Assembly: GCF_900113125.1 (NCBI RefSeq)
Contig: NZ_FOOG01000010.1
Span: 1-64,000, forward strand
Direction of reading: 5' to 3'
DNA from: Halobacillus alkaliphilus
GTDB lineage: Bacteria > Bacillota > Bacilli > Bacillales > Halobacillaceae
Length of the DNA stretch: 64,000 bases
Numbering within the stretch: position 1 is the stretch's first letter; the number at the start of each line of letters is the position of its first letter. Under the pieces are notes generated by a model. That model did no database searches, was not told where the DNA came from, and was given only the letters and a program-made list of their open reading frames with translations. Shown in pieces: positions 17,360-25,727 of this stretch. A program made the translations under genes and the position numbers.

Positions 17360-18393
17360 TGCATCTCCCCTCCGTCTTTACGATAAGGAATTTTAACCTC
17401 AAGTCTTGTACCTTCTTCTTTTAAACTTACGATTTTCAAAGTGCCTCCCACCTCAAAAGCACGCTCTTGCATGGTTTGAAGTCCATAGGAACTCGTTTTT
17501 TTCTCTTCTACTGCAAAACCTACTCCATTATCTGCGACTCTCAAAATGATATTCCCATCCCGTTCGATCAACATGACGGTTAAAGTACTTGCTTTCGCAT
17601 GCCTAAGCGTATTTGATACAGATTCTTGAAGTATTCGAAATAACTGATCTTCTATGCCTTTGTCTACCACAAGTGACTCTACGGTCCACTCAATATCCAT
17701 AGGAACTTTTTGAGTCAGCTCATACAGCAGTTCTTCTGCCCCTTCTGATAATGTTTTATTGTTCAGTGCTGCCGGTCTCAAATGAAGCAGCAGAGCTCTC
17801 ATTTCCAGCTGAGATTGGTGAATCATTTTTTCTACCATTTGCATCTGTTTTCGCACAGTCCCGTCCGGCGGGTTCATATCGTTGATAGCGGACATCATCA
17901 TGGAAGCAGCAAACAATTGCTGGCTTACGGAGTCGTGCAGTTCTCTAGCCAACCGATTTCTCTCCTGAATCACAACCTCCTGAAGACTTTTTTCTCTTTC
18001 TTCGGCACGCTCTGTCGATAACCTTTGAGCTAGTTTAGCTTGCCTTGTAAACTTATTTTCGATTTGTATAATTTTATTTTCTATTTCCTTCATTTCATAT
18101 ATATCTGATTCTTCATTGGTGACAGGATTTCCTCTTATTACCTCATCTAATTGATGTTCCACAGCGTGGATGCGCCTCCGCCACATCCACCCCTGTACAA
18201 CACCCACTAAAAGACCTGAAGTGGTGGACATGGTAGTAATCAACAAACCATAAGGTAAATCCATGACTCGACGGCTCCATAGATCAGACCAGGCATCCAA
18301 GGGGAAAGCTATAAAGGTCAACCCGGATAAAACAATAGCGAATAGAAAGAATGTAATGAAGCTGCTTAGAATTTGACGCTGCCATATTGTCAT
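17356..18393 (-). CDS. liaS: Sensor histidine kinase LiaS
   Basis: A 345-residue membrane kinase of the NarX/intramembrane-sensing type. Two transmembrane segments (about 10-32 and 46-70) enclose only a short external loop. A HAMP-like linker and coiled coil follow, then the HisKA_3 motif ERNRLARELHDSVSQQLFA with the phospho-His. The HATPase region shows DNGVGF and a YGLQTMQERA G-box. It phosphorylates LiaR and is held inactive by LiaF. It overlaps liaF by four bases upstream and liaR by four downstream. Confidence 0.93.
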   Translation of the reverse strand: MTIWQRQILSSFITFFLFAIVLSGLTFIAFPLDAWSDLWSRRVMDLPYGLLITTMSTTSGLLVGVVQGWMWRRRIHAVEHQLDEVIRGNPVTNEESDIYEMKEIENKIIQIENKFTRQAKLAQRLSTERAEEREKSLQEVVIQERNRLARELHDSVSQQLFAASMMMSAINDMNPPDGTVRKQMQMVEKMIHQSQLEMRALLLHLRPAALNNKTLSEGAEELLYELTQKVPMDIEWTVESLVVDKGIEDQLFRILQESVSNTLRHAKASTLTVMLIERDGNIILRVADNGVGFAVEEKKTSSYGLQTMQERAFEVGGTLKIVSLKEEGTRLEVKIPYRKDGGEMQ

Positions 18394-19109
18394 ATGCGCT
18401 TCACCTCGAGATCTCCGGAAAAGATAGACGTAATAATCTTCACCCTCGGTTTTGCCGCCGTGTAATCAGAAGTGCGAAAGGATACATACTGGTTCAGAAC
18501 CTTCGTTTTTTTATGTTGAAAAATAGCTGCACGACCAATAACCGCGCTGTGCTGGATACTTACTTCCACTTCATAAGGAACATAAACAAAAATATTACCA
18601 GCCAGGTGACGTATGGATATCACAGCTTCATCATGAGGCAGTACGGTTTGACTTAAATCTATAATGCGGTCCCCAAATCCTCCATGAATATTTACGTCCT
18701 GCCATTTGTACGATTGATTTGGAGTGGATTGATCTCCAAAGAATTTCTGCGCTAGTAATGGCTCATTGTAAGGAATTTCCTCATTGGTATTTATAATTTC
18801 CGGTTTCAGTTGTTCAGGTTCTTTTTTTGATTTGTAATAGTTATGAATAAACAATAGGAGTACTGCTAAGATAAGGAACCTGACCGCAATCATACTCAAA
18901 ACGGTTAACATTAAGCTTACGGCACCAATCCAAAAGAGAATTTTCCTCCAGAAAACGTAATACTTTTTCCAGCCTATATAAATGAGAAGACTGGAAAATA
19001 AAACAGAAAACACGAGTCCCCCATTAAAAAAAACCACTTCAATAATAAGGAGGATCACCCCTATGATTAATAAAGTGTTAATTGCATCTGTTGATAGACG
19101 TTTAAACAT
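18390..19109 (-). CDS. liaF: LiaF, inhibitor of the LiaSR two-component system
   Basis: A 239-residue membrane protein. It has an N-terminal cluster of about four transmembrane segments (residues 10-100) followed by the soluble LiaF-like C-terminal domain (DVNIHGGFGDRIIDLSQTVLP onward, about 135-239). That beta-rich domain also occurs in DUF2154 proteins. LiaF silences LiaS in unstressed cells. An ATG three codons upstream sits directly on the AAAGGAGG, so the ATG at 19109 with 9-base spacing is preferred. It is preceded by the liaH terminator. Confidence 0.9.
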   Translation of the reverse strand: MFKRLSTDAINTLLIIGVILLIIEVVFFNGGLVFSVLFSSLLIYIGWKKYYVFWRKILFWIGAVSLMLTVLSMIAVRFLILAVLLLFIHNYYKSKKEPEQLKPEIINTNEEIPYNEPLLAQKFFGDQSTPNQSYKWQDVNIHGGFGDRIIDLSQTVLPHDEAVISIRHLAGNIFVYVPYEVEVSIQHSAVIGRAAIFQHKKTKVLNQYVSFRTSDYTAAKPRVKIITSIFSGDLEVKRI

Positions 19110-19145
19110 AAAGGCCATCCTCCTTTTCTATCCCGAGATTGTGAA

Positions 19146-19172
19146 AAAGACGCAGTACTCTGCGTCTTTTAT
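19146..19172 (-). terminator. Internal terminator between liaH and liaF
   Basis: The stem AAAGACGCAG/CTGCGTCTTT with a 4-base loop is followed on the minus strand by T residues, between the liaH stop and liaF. It would make a short abundant liaIH transcript with partial read-through into liaFSR, as known in B. subtilis. Confidence 0.8.
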
Positions 19173-19185
19173 CATATCACGATTC

Positions 19186-19827
19186 TTATTTGACAGTAAC
19201 TTCCTCTGTATCCTTCATATCTTTTTCAAGCTGCGAGATTTTGCTATCAAACGTGTTGCGGTAATAGGAACTGTTTACTTTGTACTCCAGGTCTTCGATA
19301 TAGCGGTCCATTTCTGAGAATTTAGAGTATGGCTTGTCCGCCGTATCTTCAATAACCTGATTCATCTGATGGTGAGCTCTTGCAACATTCTCCCGGCCCA
19401 TAAGCTCCATTCGTTTCAAGTGCATGTCCTTTAATTTATGTTTCATCTGTTCATATTTTCGTTCAAGCGACTCGAGTTGCTCGATGGCCTCCTGGCGCGC
19501 GAATTCTAACCGTTCTGCTCGCTTCTCATATTCTTCCTGCTCTTTCTTTGCAAATTCATACATCTCTGTTTCCTGAGCTTTTCCAGCAACTTCAGCCTGG
19601 CCCCTGCGTTTTTCTGCCATGTCTTGAGCTTTTTGATATTCCCTTGCAAACTCGTCTTTCAAACGATATTGACGTTCTACAAGCTTGCGTACTTTTTCAG
19701 TCTCTTTCTCACTTTCGCGCAAATAGTGGTTAAGCATGGCAATTGGATTCTTTTGTTCTTTTTGATCGAGTACCTCATGCAAATCCGCCGTAATGGAATC
19801 TTTCATGCGAGTAAATAAATTCCCCAT
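19186..19827 (-). CDS. liaH: LiaH, PspA/IM30-family phage-shock protein
   Basis: A 213-residue, almost entirely coiled-coil protein beginning GNLFTRMKDSITADLHEVLD. It is rich in charged heptads, as typical of PspA/IM30/Vipp1. Such proteins form large ring oligomers that bind stressed membranes. LiaH is the main effector of the Lia response and is recruited to the membrane by LiaI. AAAGGAGAGATTATAAA precedes the ATG. It lies 21 bases after liaI, with a terminator directly after it. Confidence 0.93.
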   Translation of the reverse strand: MGNLFTRMKDSITADLHEVLDQKEQKNPIAMLNHYLRESEKETEKVRKLVERQYRLKDEFAREYQKAQDMAEKRRGQAEVAGKAQETEMYEFAKKEQEEYEKRAERLEFARQEAIEQLESLERKYEQMKHKLKDMHLKRMELMGRENVARAHHQMNQVIEDTADKPYSKFSEMDRYIEDLEYKVNSSYYRNTFDSKISQLEKDMKDTEEVTVK

Positions 19828-19848
19828 TTTATAATCTCTCCTTTTATT

Positions 19849-20199
19849 TTACTTTTTTAACTCTGCCCATTGCCTTTCAAAATTTGTGAATGGATCATTA
19901 GATGTGAAGACTTCTGTCTCGCTTCCTCCCTTGTTATTCCAATGTTTGTAAATTAGGTAAAGGACATAGGCGGCTGCTAGTCCAATAACAGCGTACACAT
20001 TGGAGACGGCTACACTTGTAATAATCAACCCCAGAACGACCCAGCCAATTTTCCCTGCTGTCGTCTCACTTTTCATAAATTTCTTAAACACTACATAAAG
20101 CAGCCACACACTAACTCCAAGCAGAATCATTGGCCCCAAGTTGGCAAGCAAAATCCCAAGAGCAATCAGCGCTGCTAAGAACAACAAAAACTTTTTCAT
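19849..20199 (-). CDS. liaI: LiaI-like membrane anchor
   Basis: A 116-residue membrane protein with hydrophobic segments at about 4-38 and 53-86 and a polar C-terminal tail (SNDPFTNFERQWAELKK). The size and position directly before liaH match LiaI, the small membrane anchor for LiaH. B. subtilis LiaI has a similar two-segment topology. AAGGAGGG precedes the ATG. It is the first gene of the lia operon; a liaG homologue, found between liaH and liaF in B. subtilis, is absent here. Confidence 0.82.
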   Translation of the reverse strand: MKKFLLFLAALIALGILLANLGPMILLGVSVWLLYVVFKKFMKSETTAGKIGWVVLGLIITSVAVSNVYAVIGLAAAYVLYLIYKHWNNKGGSETEVFTSNDPFTNFERQWAELKK

Positions 20200-20232
20200 T
20201 CTATTTTCCCTCCTTGTTGTTTTGTTGCTTCT

Positions 20233-20261
20233 ATCATATCCAGAATAAAGCTCTTCCGTAA
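20233..20261 (-). promoter_or_regulatory. Candidate promoter of liaIH
   Basis: On the minus strand TTACGG (20256-20261) and TATGAT (20233-20238) are 17 bases apart, about 30 bases before liaI. The weak -35 suits an activator-dependent promoter. A LiaR box is expected just upstream (about 20262-20300) but cannot be defined by eye. Confidence 0.5.
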
Positions 20262-20310
20262 TGAGCCTGAGATATATTCTGTTCTAAGACTAGAGGCTTA
20301 TAATAATCCA

Positions 20311-20340
20311 AAAAAAAGATCAGGCTTTGTAAGCCTGATC
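20311..20340 (-). terminator. Terminator of the M24 peptidase gene
   Basis: A perfect 10-bp stem GATCAGGCTT/AAGCCTGATC with a TTTTTTT run on the minus strand, after the stop at 20371. Confidence 0.88.
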
Positions 20341-20370
20341 CTTAGCATTATGTTGACTGCTGTTCTACTC

Positions 20371-21471
20371 TTATTGAATAACCCGTAAATCTCTCGAAGT
20401 TTTGGTTAATGTTTCGTATCCATCTTTTGTAACGAGTACATCATCTTCAAGCCGAACCCCGCCAAGATCCGGATCATAAATACCGGGTTCGATGGTATAG
20501 GTCATTCCTTCCCGTAACACTCCATCATTCAGGTGACTCATAGAAGGGAACTCATGTACATTAATTCCTAATCCATGACCAATTCGATGAGGAAACAATT
20601 TTCCATAGCCCGCCTTCGTAATAATATCTCTTGCTGTCTGGTCCAGATCACCAATTCGCGTACCTGGCTTACTAATCGAAAGGGAGGCTTCCAATGCTTC
20701 TTGTACCTTTTTATATATTTTCTCCTGTTCCTCGGAAACTGATTGATAAGCAAACGTTCTTGTAATATCAGATGTATAGCCTTTCCAAACAACTCCGAGA
20801 TCGAAAAGAACAAAGTCCCCTGCTTTTAACTTGCGGTCGCCAGGGTTTCCATGAGGTTGTCCAGACTTCTCACCAAACAATACCATAGTTGAAAAAGACA
20901 TCTCAGCGACCCCTTTTTTCTTCAACTCATATTCAATAGCTGCGAGAACTTCCATTTCGGTAATACCTTCCTGTAAAGTCTCAACCCCAACTTTCACTCC
21001 ATAATCCGCCAATTCAGCGGCTTCACGCATGATAGCGATTTCTTCAGCATCCTTAACCACGCGCATTTCATTTAATTGAGGCTCAATGTCCACAACGGTA
21101 ATATCATTAAATAATCCAAAAAAGGACTCACTCCGGCCGTAAGATAACACCTGTTTCTCAATTCCTGCCGTTTGTATATCACCAATCCCTTTTTTCTTCA
21201 TCGACTGGTTAATTAAATCCCATGGATCTTCGTGGTCCGCATATCCAATAACTTCATATGTCCATCCCGCTTCTCGTATTTGTCCCTCTTCCATACCCGG
21301 GAGCACCGCGATCGGATCAGCTTCAGGAAATACCACAAGTCCAAGAAGCCTTTCATGAGGATCAGTTTGAAAACCTGTTAAGTAAAAAAAGTTTTCCGTA
21401 GAGTTTATAAAAGCAGCATCTATTTGTTTATTCCTTAAATAATGTGCAAACTTGTCTAATCTATGTTCCAT
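20371..21471 (-). CDS. Xaa-Pro aminopeptidase-like M24 metallopeptidase
   Basis: A 366-residue pita-bread peptidase: an N-terminal creatinase-like domain (about 1-125) and a C-terminal M24 catalytic domain. Metal ligands are visible in LFDLGVVWKGYTSDITRTF (two Asp), HRIGHGLGINVHE (His), YTIEPGIY (Glu) and VRLEDDVLV (Glu). It cleaves X-Pro dipeptides or N-terminal residues before proline. The start at 21471 follows AAAAAGGAGTG; the frame opens 26 codons further upstream. It is monocistronic with its own terminator. Confidence 0.88.
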   Translation of the reverse strand: MEHRLDKFAHYLRNKQIDAAFINSTENFFYLTGFQTDPHERLLGLVVFPEADPIAVLPGMEEGQIREAGWTYEVIGYADHEDPWDLINQSMKKKGIGDIQTAGIEKQVLSYGRSESFFGLFNDITVVDIEPQLNEMRVVKDAEEIAIMREAAELADYGVKVGVETLQEGITEMEVLAAIEYELKKKGVAEMSFSTMVLFGEKSGQPHGNPGDRKLKAGDFVLFDLGVVWKGYTSDITRTFAYQSVSEEQEKIYKKVQEALEASLSISKPGTRIGDLDQTARDIITKAGYGKLFPHRIGHGLGINVHEFPSMSHLNDGVLREGMTYTIEPGIYDPDLGGVRLEDDVLVTKDGYETLTKTSRDLRVIQ

Positions 21472-21650
21472 ACATCCCACTCCTTTTTCTATTTCATTTA
21501 CCATGCCTATGATATACCAACCTTGTTCATAATCCAAATTGCGTCTCATTGATGAAGGTTTTACGACATTAGCCTGATTATTATTTTAATTTGGCAAGGC
21601 TTTCGATATAATAGCAAAAGATCGATAGATTTATATTGGAGGTCATTATA

Positions 21651-22049
21651 TTGGATCGAACGCGCTTTTTTGTCCGTGTTTCAGCAATTTATGCTCTAAT
21701 TGGAGCTTTCATGGGTTCCCATATGGCTGGGGGCGGGGGCTTGGAACTAAGTGCCATTCACGCCCACATTCTGGTGGTCGGCTGGTTATCCCTATTCGCT
21801 TTTGCTATATATTATAAAGTCTTTTCTATCCCTAAAGATTCCAAACTCTCGCTTATTCATGTTTGGAGTTCCTTTGTCGGTGTGCTGGGTCTTACTCTTG
21901 GCATGTTTCTCTACTACACCCAGCCAATTGAAGGCATGCGCACTTTTAACACTGTATTCTTTATTGTTGGAGGTACCATCCTCCTGATTGCTTTTGTAGT
22001 CTTTGCTATTATGACATTTGTTCATGGAAAAGTAATATCTGAAGATTGA
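21651..22049 (+). CDS. Small four-helix membrane protein, haem-copper oxidase subunit I-like
   Basis: A 132-residue protein with four transmembrane segments (about 8-30, 40-60, 69-90, 100-122). The sequence LELSAIHAHILVVGWLSLFAF contains two His and resembles the second helix of cytochrome-oxidase subunit I/NnrS-like proteins, where His ligates haem. It is a stand-alone fragment-sized protein common in Bacillales, with no proven role. TGGAGGTCATTATA precedes a TTG start at 21651. It is followed by a terminator and is likely monocistronic. Confidence 0.65.
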   Translation: MDRTRFFVRVSAIYALIGAFMGSHMAGGGGLELSAIHAHILVVGWLSLFAFAIYYKVFSIPKDSKLSLIHVWSSFVGVLGLTLGMFLYYTQPIEGMRTFNTVFFIVGGTILLIAFVVFAIMTFVHGKVISED

Positions 22050-22121
22050 ACAATCTTCCGCTTACTTACTAATAAAGATTAAAAAAACATAAGAGGTTGA
22101 GAGCCAGTCCTTCCAACAGTC

Positions 22122-22147
22122 AAAGCAGGCACCAGGCCTGCTTTTTT
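22122..22147 (+). terminator. Terminator between convergent genes
   Basis: The stem AAAGCAGGC/GCCTGCTTT is followed by a T-run, just before the end of the convergent sugar-dehydrogenase gene. Confidence 0.8.
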
Positions 22148-23197
22148 CTATGGAGAATATCTCACCAGCTGGTCATCTTCAGATCCAGGACTCCCTCTTC
22201 CATCTGTATTATTGGTAATAAAATACAGTCTATCGTCCACGACTTCAACATCTCTTATCCTGCCGTATTGTTCGGTAAGCACTTCAGGGTCCCCTCCAGA
22301 AGGGGGCAGGTTCATAACCGCTTCCCCTCGTAAAGAGGCGATGATTAGTTCCTCCCGATAAAAAACAACTCCGGATGGCGCCCAAGTATTTCTTCCTGTT
22401 TCATAAAGTGGAGTAATCATCCCATCCCTCTCTTCGTCTCCCACAATCTCCGGCCACCCATAGTTTTGTCCAGGCTGGATCAGATTAACTTCATCATGAT
22501 TATCAGGACCATGCTCCGTAGCATAGAGCTCTCCTTCTTCATTCCAGGTTAATCCTTGCGGGTTCCGATGGCCATAGCTATAGACATATGAAGAGTCAAA
22601 GGGATTACCCTCAGCTGCAGTCCCATCAGTGCTCAATCTTAAAATTTTTCCTGCCAGACTTTCCCGGTCTTGAGCCAGAGATTCATTCAGAGAATCCCCT
22701 GTAGTTACATAAATCTGATCGTCAGGACCAATTTCTATTCTGCCGCCATTATGGAATTGTGCTCCTGGAATATCTTCCAGCAGGACAGACGTCTCTTTCC
22801 ACTGATTGGAGTTTCTTTCAATTTCAATGATCCTGTTCATAATTGAGCCTTCCTCTTCATACGTATGGTAGGCCAAAGCACGGCGATGGTCCTCGAATCC
22901 AGGGAGTAATTTAAAGCCAAGCAGACCGCCTTCTCCCTGCTGTATGATTTCCTTTTTAGTTTGAACAGGATTTCGTACAGGTTCTTCCCCCTCTGTCCAT
23001 GAAGTGATCGTTCCTTCTCTCTCTGAAATATAAAATGTCTCCTGATCGTATTCAATATCCCACGGAGACTTTAAATCAGCAACTAACGTCTGGAAAGACT
23101 CTTCTTTAGTAGCAGGAGCTCCATCATCTTGCTGTACTGGATTGGATGAGCATGCAGCAAGCCAAAATAAAATAATAACTACTCCTGCATTCTTCAT
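22148..23197 (-). CDS. PQQ-dependent aldose sugar dehydrogenase-like lipoprotein
   Basis: A 349-residue lipoprotein with lipobox LAAC (Cys at about 16). It folds as a six-bladed propeller of the GdhB/YliI type: LKSPWDIEYD, QGEGGLLGFKLLPGF, FHNGGRIEIGPDDQIYVTTGDS, YSYGHRNPQGLTW and ATEHGPDNHDEVNLIQPGQNYGWP. His and Arg residues in those motifs contact PQQ and substrate in the family. It would oxidise aldose sugars at the outer membrane face if PQQ is available. No PQQ synthesis genes are in the window. GGTGG precedes the ATG. Confidence 0.85.
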   Translation of the reverse strand: MKNAGVVIILFWLAACSSNPVQQDDGAPATKEESFQTLVADLKSPWDIEYDQETFYISEREGTITSWTEGEEPVRNPVQTKKEIIQQGEGGLLGFKLLPGFEDHRRALAYHTYEEEGSIMNRIIEIERNSNQWKETSVLLEDIPGAQFHNGGRIEIGPDDQIYVTTGDSLNESLAQDRESLAGKILRLSTDGTAAEGNPFDSSYVYSYGHRNPQGLTWNEEGELYATEHGPDNHDEVNLIQPGQNYGWPEIVGDEERDGMITPLYETGRNTWAPSGVVFYREELIIASLRGEAVMNLPPSGGDPEVLTEQYGRIRDVEVVDDRLYFITNNTDGRGSPGSEDDQLVRYSP

Positions 23198-23261
23198 ATA
23201 AGACCACCACTCTTTTCTATAAGATTACTACTAATGTAGCAGAGCGAATCGATTACACACA

Positions 23262-23291
23262 AAAAAGGCTGCTCCCTCTACAGGGAGCAGC
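23262..23291 (-). terminator. Terminator of bioY
   Basis: A perfect 10-bp stem GCTGCTCCCT/AGGGAGCAGC with TTTTTT on the minus strand, directly after the bioY stop. Confidence 0.88.
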
Positions 23292-23297
23292 TTGAAG

Positions 23298-23885
23298 TCA
23301 GGCAGCCTGACGAAGCTGCGTACGATGAAGCACCGTTCTTTCTAAACGATGAGCAAATAGAGCAGCTAGTATGCATATGGCAACATCTTTGGTTAAGAAA
23401 GGACCCATACTCGTCCACGCAAGTGTGTAACTAATCGGATCGCCCGGAGCCCAAAAGTTTAAAGCAGCATAAAACCAAGTAACACCGATGATGTAGTTAA
23501 CTGCTACTCCTATTAATGCTGCAGTTATGTACATCGGAATTTTTCTTGACGACTCCACTAATTTACCGGCAATAAAAGCTAAAATAATATAGGAAATTAT
23601 AAATCCAAATGATGTTTTAAATAAGACGGCGGGCCCCCCTGAAAATCCAGCAAAAATAGGAGCTCCAATCAATCCTAACACCATATATACCAGCATGGAG
23701 AAAAAACCTAGACGGCTGCCGAGAATCAGTCCTGATAAAACAGCAAAAAAGGTTTGAAGAGTTAAAGGCACTCCCAAAATAATTAAAAAAGGGACGAATG
23801 AAGTAATATTAGCCCCAATTGCCATAAGAGCGACAAATAAAGCTCCTATTGTTATTTCATAAGCTGACCAGCGTGAACGTTTCAT
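23298..23885 (-). CDS. bioY: Biotin transporter BioY (ECF S component)
   Basis: A 195-residue membrane protein with six hydrophobic segments and the BioY signatures GVPLTLQTFFAVLSGLILG (residues 39-57) and a loop with GAPIFAGFSGGPAVLF. BioY is the substrate-binding S unit that works with the shared ECF ATPases and T unit, none of which is encoded here. The ATG follows GGGAGGATTTCAG. A BirA-type operator overlapping the promoter lies 55 bases upstream, consistent with biotin repression. A second, broken bioY-like gene lies at 62.3-62.7 kb. Confidence 0.92.
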   Translation of the reverse strand: MKRSRWSAYEITIGALFVALMAIGANITSFVPFLIILGVPLTLQTFFAVLSGLILGSRLGFFSMLVYMVLGLIGAPIFAGFSGGPAVLFKTSFGFIISYIILAFIAGKLVESSRKIPMYITAALIGVAVNYIIGVTWFYAALNFWAPGDPISYTLAWTSMGPFLTKDVAICILAALFAHRLERTVLHRTQLRQAA

Positions 23886-23939
23886 CTGAAATCCTCCCGT
23901 ATCTAATCGTTATCTTAAAGATAATGGAAGCACGCACAT

Positions 23940-23971
23940 AATGTCAACCTCATATTTAAAAGGTTAACATT
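23940..23971 (-). promoter_or_regulatory. BirA-type operator over the bioY promoter
   Basis: The inverted repeat AATGTCAACCT (23940-23950) and AGGTTAACATT (23961-23971) has one mismatch. Read on the minus strand, the proximal arm contains TTGACA, 17 bases before TTATCT, so the operator covers the -35 of bioY. The arms resemble the GTTAAC-type BirA sites of Gram-positive bacteria, though the spacer between the AACC/GGTT cores (12 bases) is shorter than I would expect. Confidence 0.75.
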
Positions 23972-24148
23972 ACGAAATGAAAGTTACTCTACACTACACT
24001 TTCCAATTATACAGTAAGATTACTACCATTTTCAGAGGACTTATTATCTATAATTAATATAAAACATCAATACTATTTAACTATTAATTGGTGACTTTTT
24101 CCTTTTTGTATAGTAAAGTATAGTCAAAAAGATTGGAGGGAATATTTT

Positions 24149-25603
24149 ATGTTATCTCCGAAAAGAACGATGGGACAATACAGTACCCCGCAAGAAACCG
24201 TTACCTATATGACTAAGAATCTGTTAAAGTATTTACCTTCCAGTGTTCAGGAGCTAAAGATCCTTGATCCCTGTACCGGTGACGGCATATTCATAAAGTC
24301 CCTTCTTCAATCTGGGGTTTCTGCTGAGCATTTATTTGCTTTTGATATCGATCCGCTTACCCCGCCGCCTGATGAAAAGGTACATTTTATTCAGACAGAC
24401 TTTCTTAAAGAATCTAACGCGGAAAAATTTGATGCCATTATTGGTAACCCGCCTTACAAATCCAAAAGACAAAGCTCCTATCTTTTAGAGAACAAGAAAT
24501 ATTTATTAGATGAATTTCAAGAAGTAGGCATACATAATTTATATACTTTGTTTATCTATAAAGGAATTCAAAAGTTAAAGGATGGAGGAATTCTGACTAT
24601 GATTGTTCAAGATTCCTTTCTCTCCAATGTCTATTATAAGAATTTCCGAAAATACGTGTTGAACCACACAGAAATTAAGGAAATTATCCTTGCACCACGC
24701 CGCCTGTTCCACAAAGGAAAAGCAGATGTAAGAACGTGTATCCTTACTCTAAAAAAGAGACCCTCAGCTCTCATTGATAAGAATCAATCTATGAGATTAA
24801 TTGACCGATTAATAGAACAGGAATACACGAATCCTCCCTATGAAAGCATACAATACCTGAATCAAATTCACTTTGAAAATAATCCGAATTACAACTATTC
24901 TATCAACGTACCGATTGAGATTCTTAGTTTATTCCATTCTCCCTATGTACCTTTAGGTGATGTTGTAAAAATCGTTACAGGCATCTCTACCGGAAACGAT
25001 AAATATTTCCTTCGTGAACAAAGTGAAGTAACTAATTATGGAGATTGGCTGCCTTTTTACAAAAATGGAGGTTCAAAAGATGCCTGGTACTATGAACCCA
25101 AATATTATATTCACAAGAATTGGCCCCAATACAAAAATATCCATTCTAACTTCATGGTTCGAAACCCTTCCTATTATTATAAAGAAGGAATCACGTGTTC
25201 TTCTATGGGAGTGGAGTTTTCTGCTGCTTATCTCCCACCGGGAAGTTTATTTGGTGTGAACGCAAATTTGTTTCCCAAAAACCAGGAAGACCTTTTTTAT
25301 TTCCTTGGTTTACTCAATAGCCTGCTTGTGAAATACATGCTGCGGAAGTTTTTAAACCGGACAAATATGATTACTGCGGGTTATCTAAAAAAACTTCCTT
25401 ACATCGAGCCTTCTGAATCGCTTAAAGAAGTGGTAGTCGAGAGCACCATCTCCCTTATTGAAGGAAAGAAAAAAGACCCTTCTTTCAATACTCAAAAACT
25501 GCAGCGTGAATTGGACCAGGCCGTTTTTGAAAGTTACGGAATACCAGAAGCTACTCAAGCGCATGTAAAACGATTCTGCAAAGATTTACTAGAAAATATT
25601 TAG
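24149..25603 (+). CDS. Solitary Eco57I/TaqI-like N6-adenine DNA methyltransferase
   Basis: A 484-residue class I methyltransferase: SAM-binding motif I at DPCTGDG (40-46), acidic motif II in AFDIDPL, and catalytic motif IV NPPY (100-103), which indicates N6-adenine methylation. The C-terminal half resembles the TaqI-type specificity domain (IVTGISTGNDKYFL at about 275; FKLLNRTNMITAGYLKKLP-like end). It lacks the N-terminal nuclease of type IIG enzymes, and no restriction gene is adjacent. TTGGAGGGAATATTTT precedes the ATG. It could be an orphan methylase or the remnant of a restriction-modification locus. Confidence 0.82.
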   Translation: MLSPKRTMGQYSTPQETVTYMTKNLLKYLPSSVQELKILDPCTGDGIFIKSLLQSGVSAEHLFAFDIDPLTPPPDEKVHFIQTDFLKESNAEKFDAIIGNPPYKSKRQSSYLLENKKYLLDEFQEVGIHNLYTLFIYKGIQKLKDGGILTMIVQDSFLSNVYYKNFRKYVLNHTEIKEIILAPRRLFHKGKADVRTCILTLKKRPSALIDKNQSMRLIDRLIEQEYTNPPYESIQYLNQIHFENNPNYNYSINVPIEILSLFHSPYVPLGDVVKIVTGISTGNDKYFLREQSEVTNYGDWLPFYKNGGSKDAWYYEPKYYIHKNWPQYKNIHSNFMVRNPSYYYKEGITCSSMGVEFSAAYLPPGSLFGVNANLFPKNQEDLFYFLGLLNSLLVKYMLRKFLNRTNMITAGYLKKLPYIEPSESLKEVVVESTISLIEGKKKDPSFNTQKLQRELDQAVFESYGIPEATQAHVKRFCKDLLENI

Positions 25604-25628
25604 GGGATCAGCACTAGTGCTGATCCCC
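25603..25628 (+). terminator. Hairpin at the end of the methyltransferase gene
   Basis: A perfect 12-bp stem GGGGATCAGCAC/GTGCTGATCCCC starts at the last base of the stop codon. It lacks a T-tract, so termination is uncertain. Confidence 0.45.
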
Positions 25629-25727
25629 TGCCAATACCATCGGGGTTATTATCCCGCCTATAAATTGTAATTATTGTCGAAAATATCTAAAACATAATTC
25701 TCCAAAACTATTTCCCAGGAAATCATA

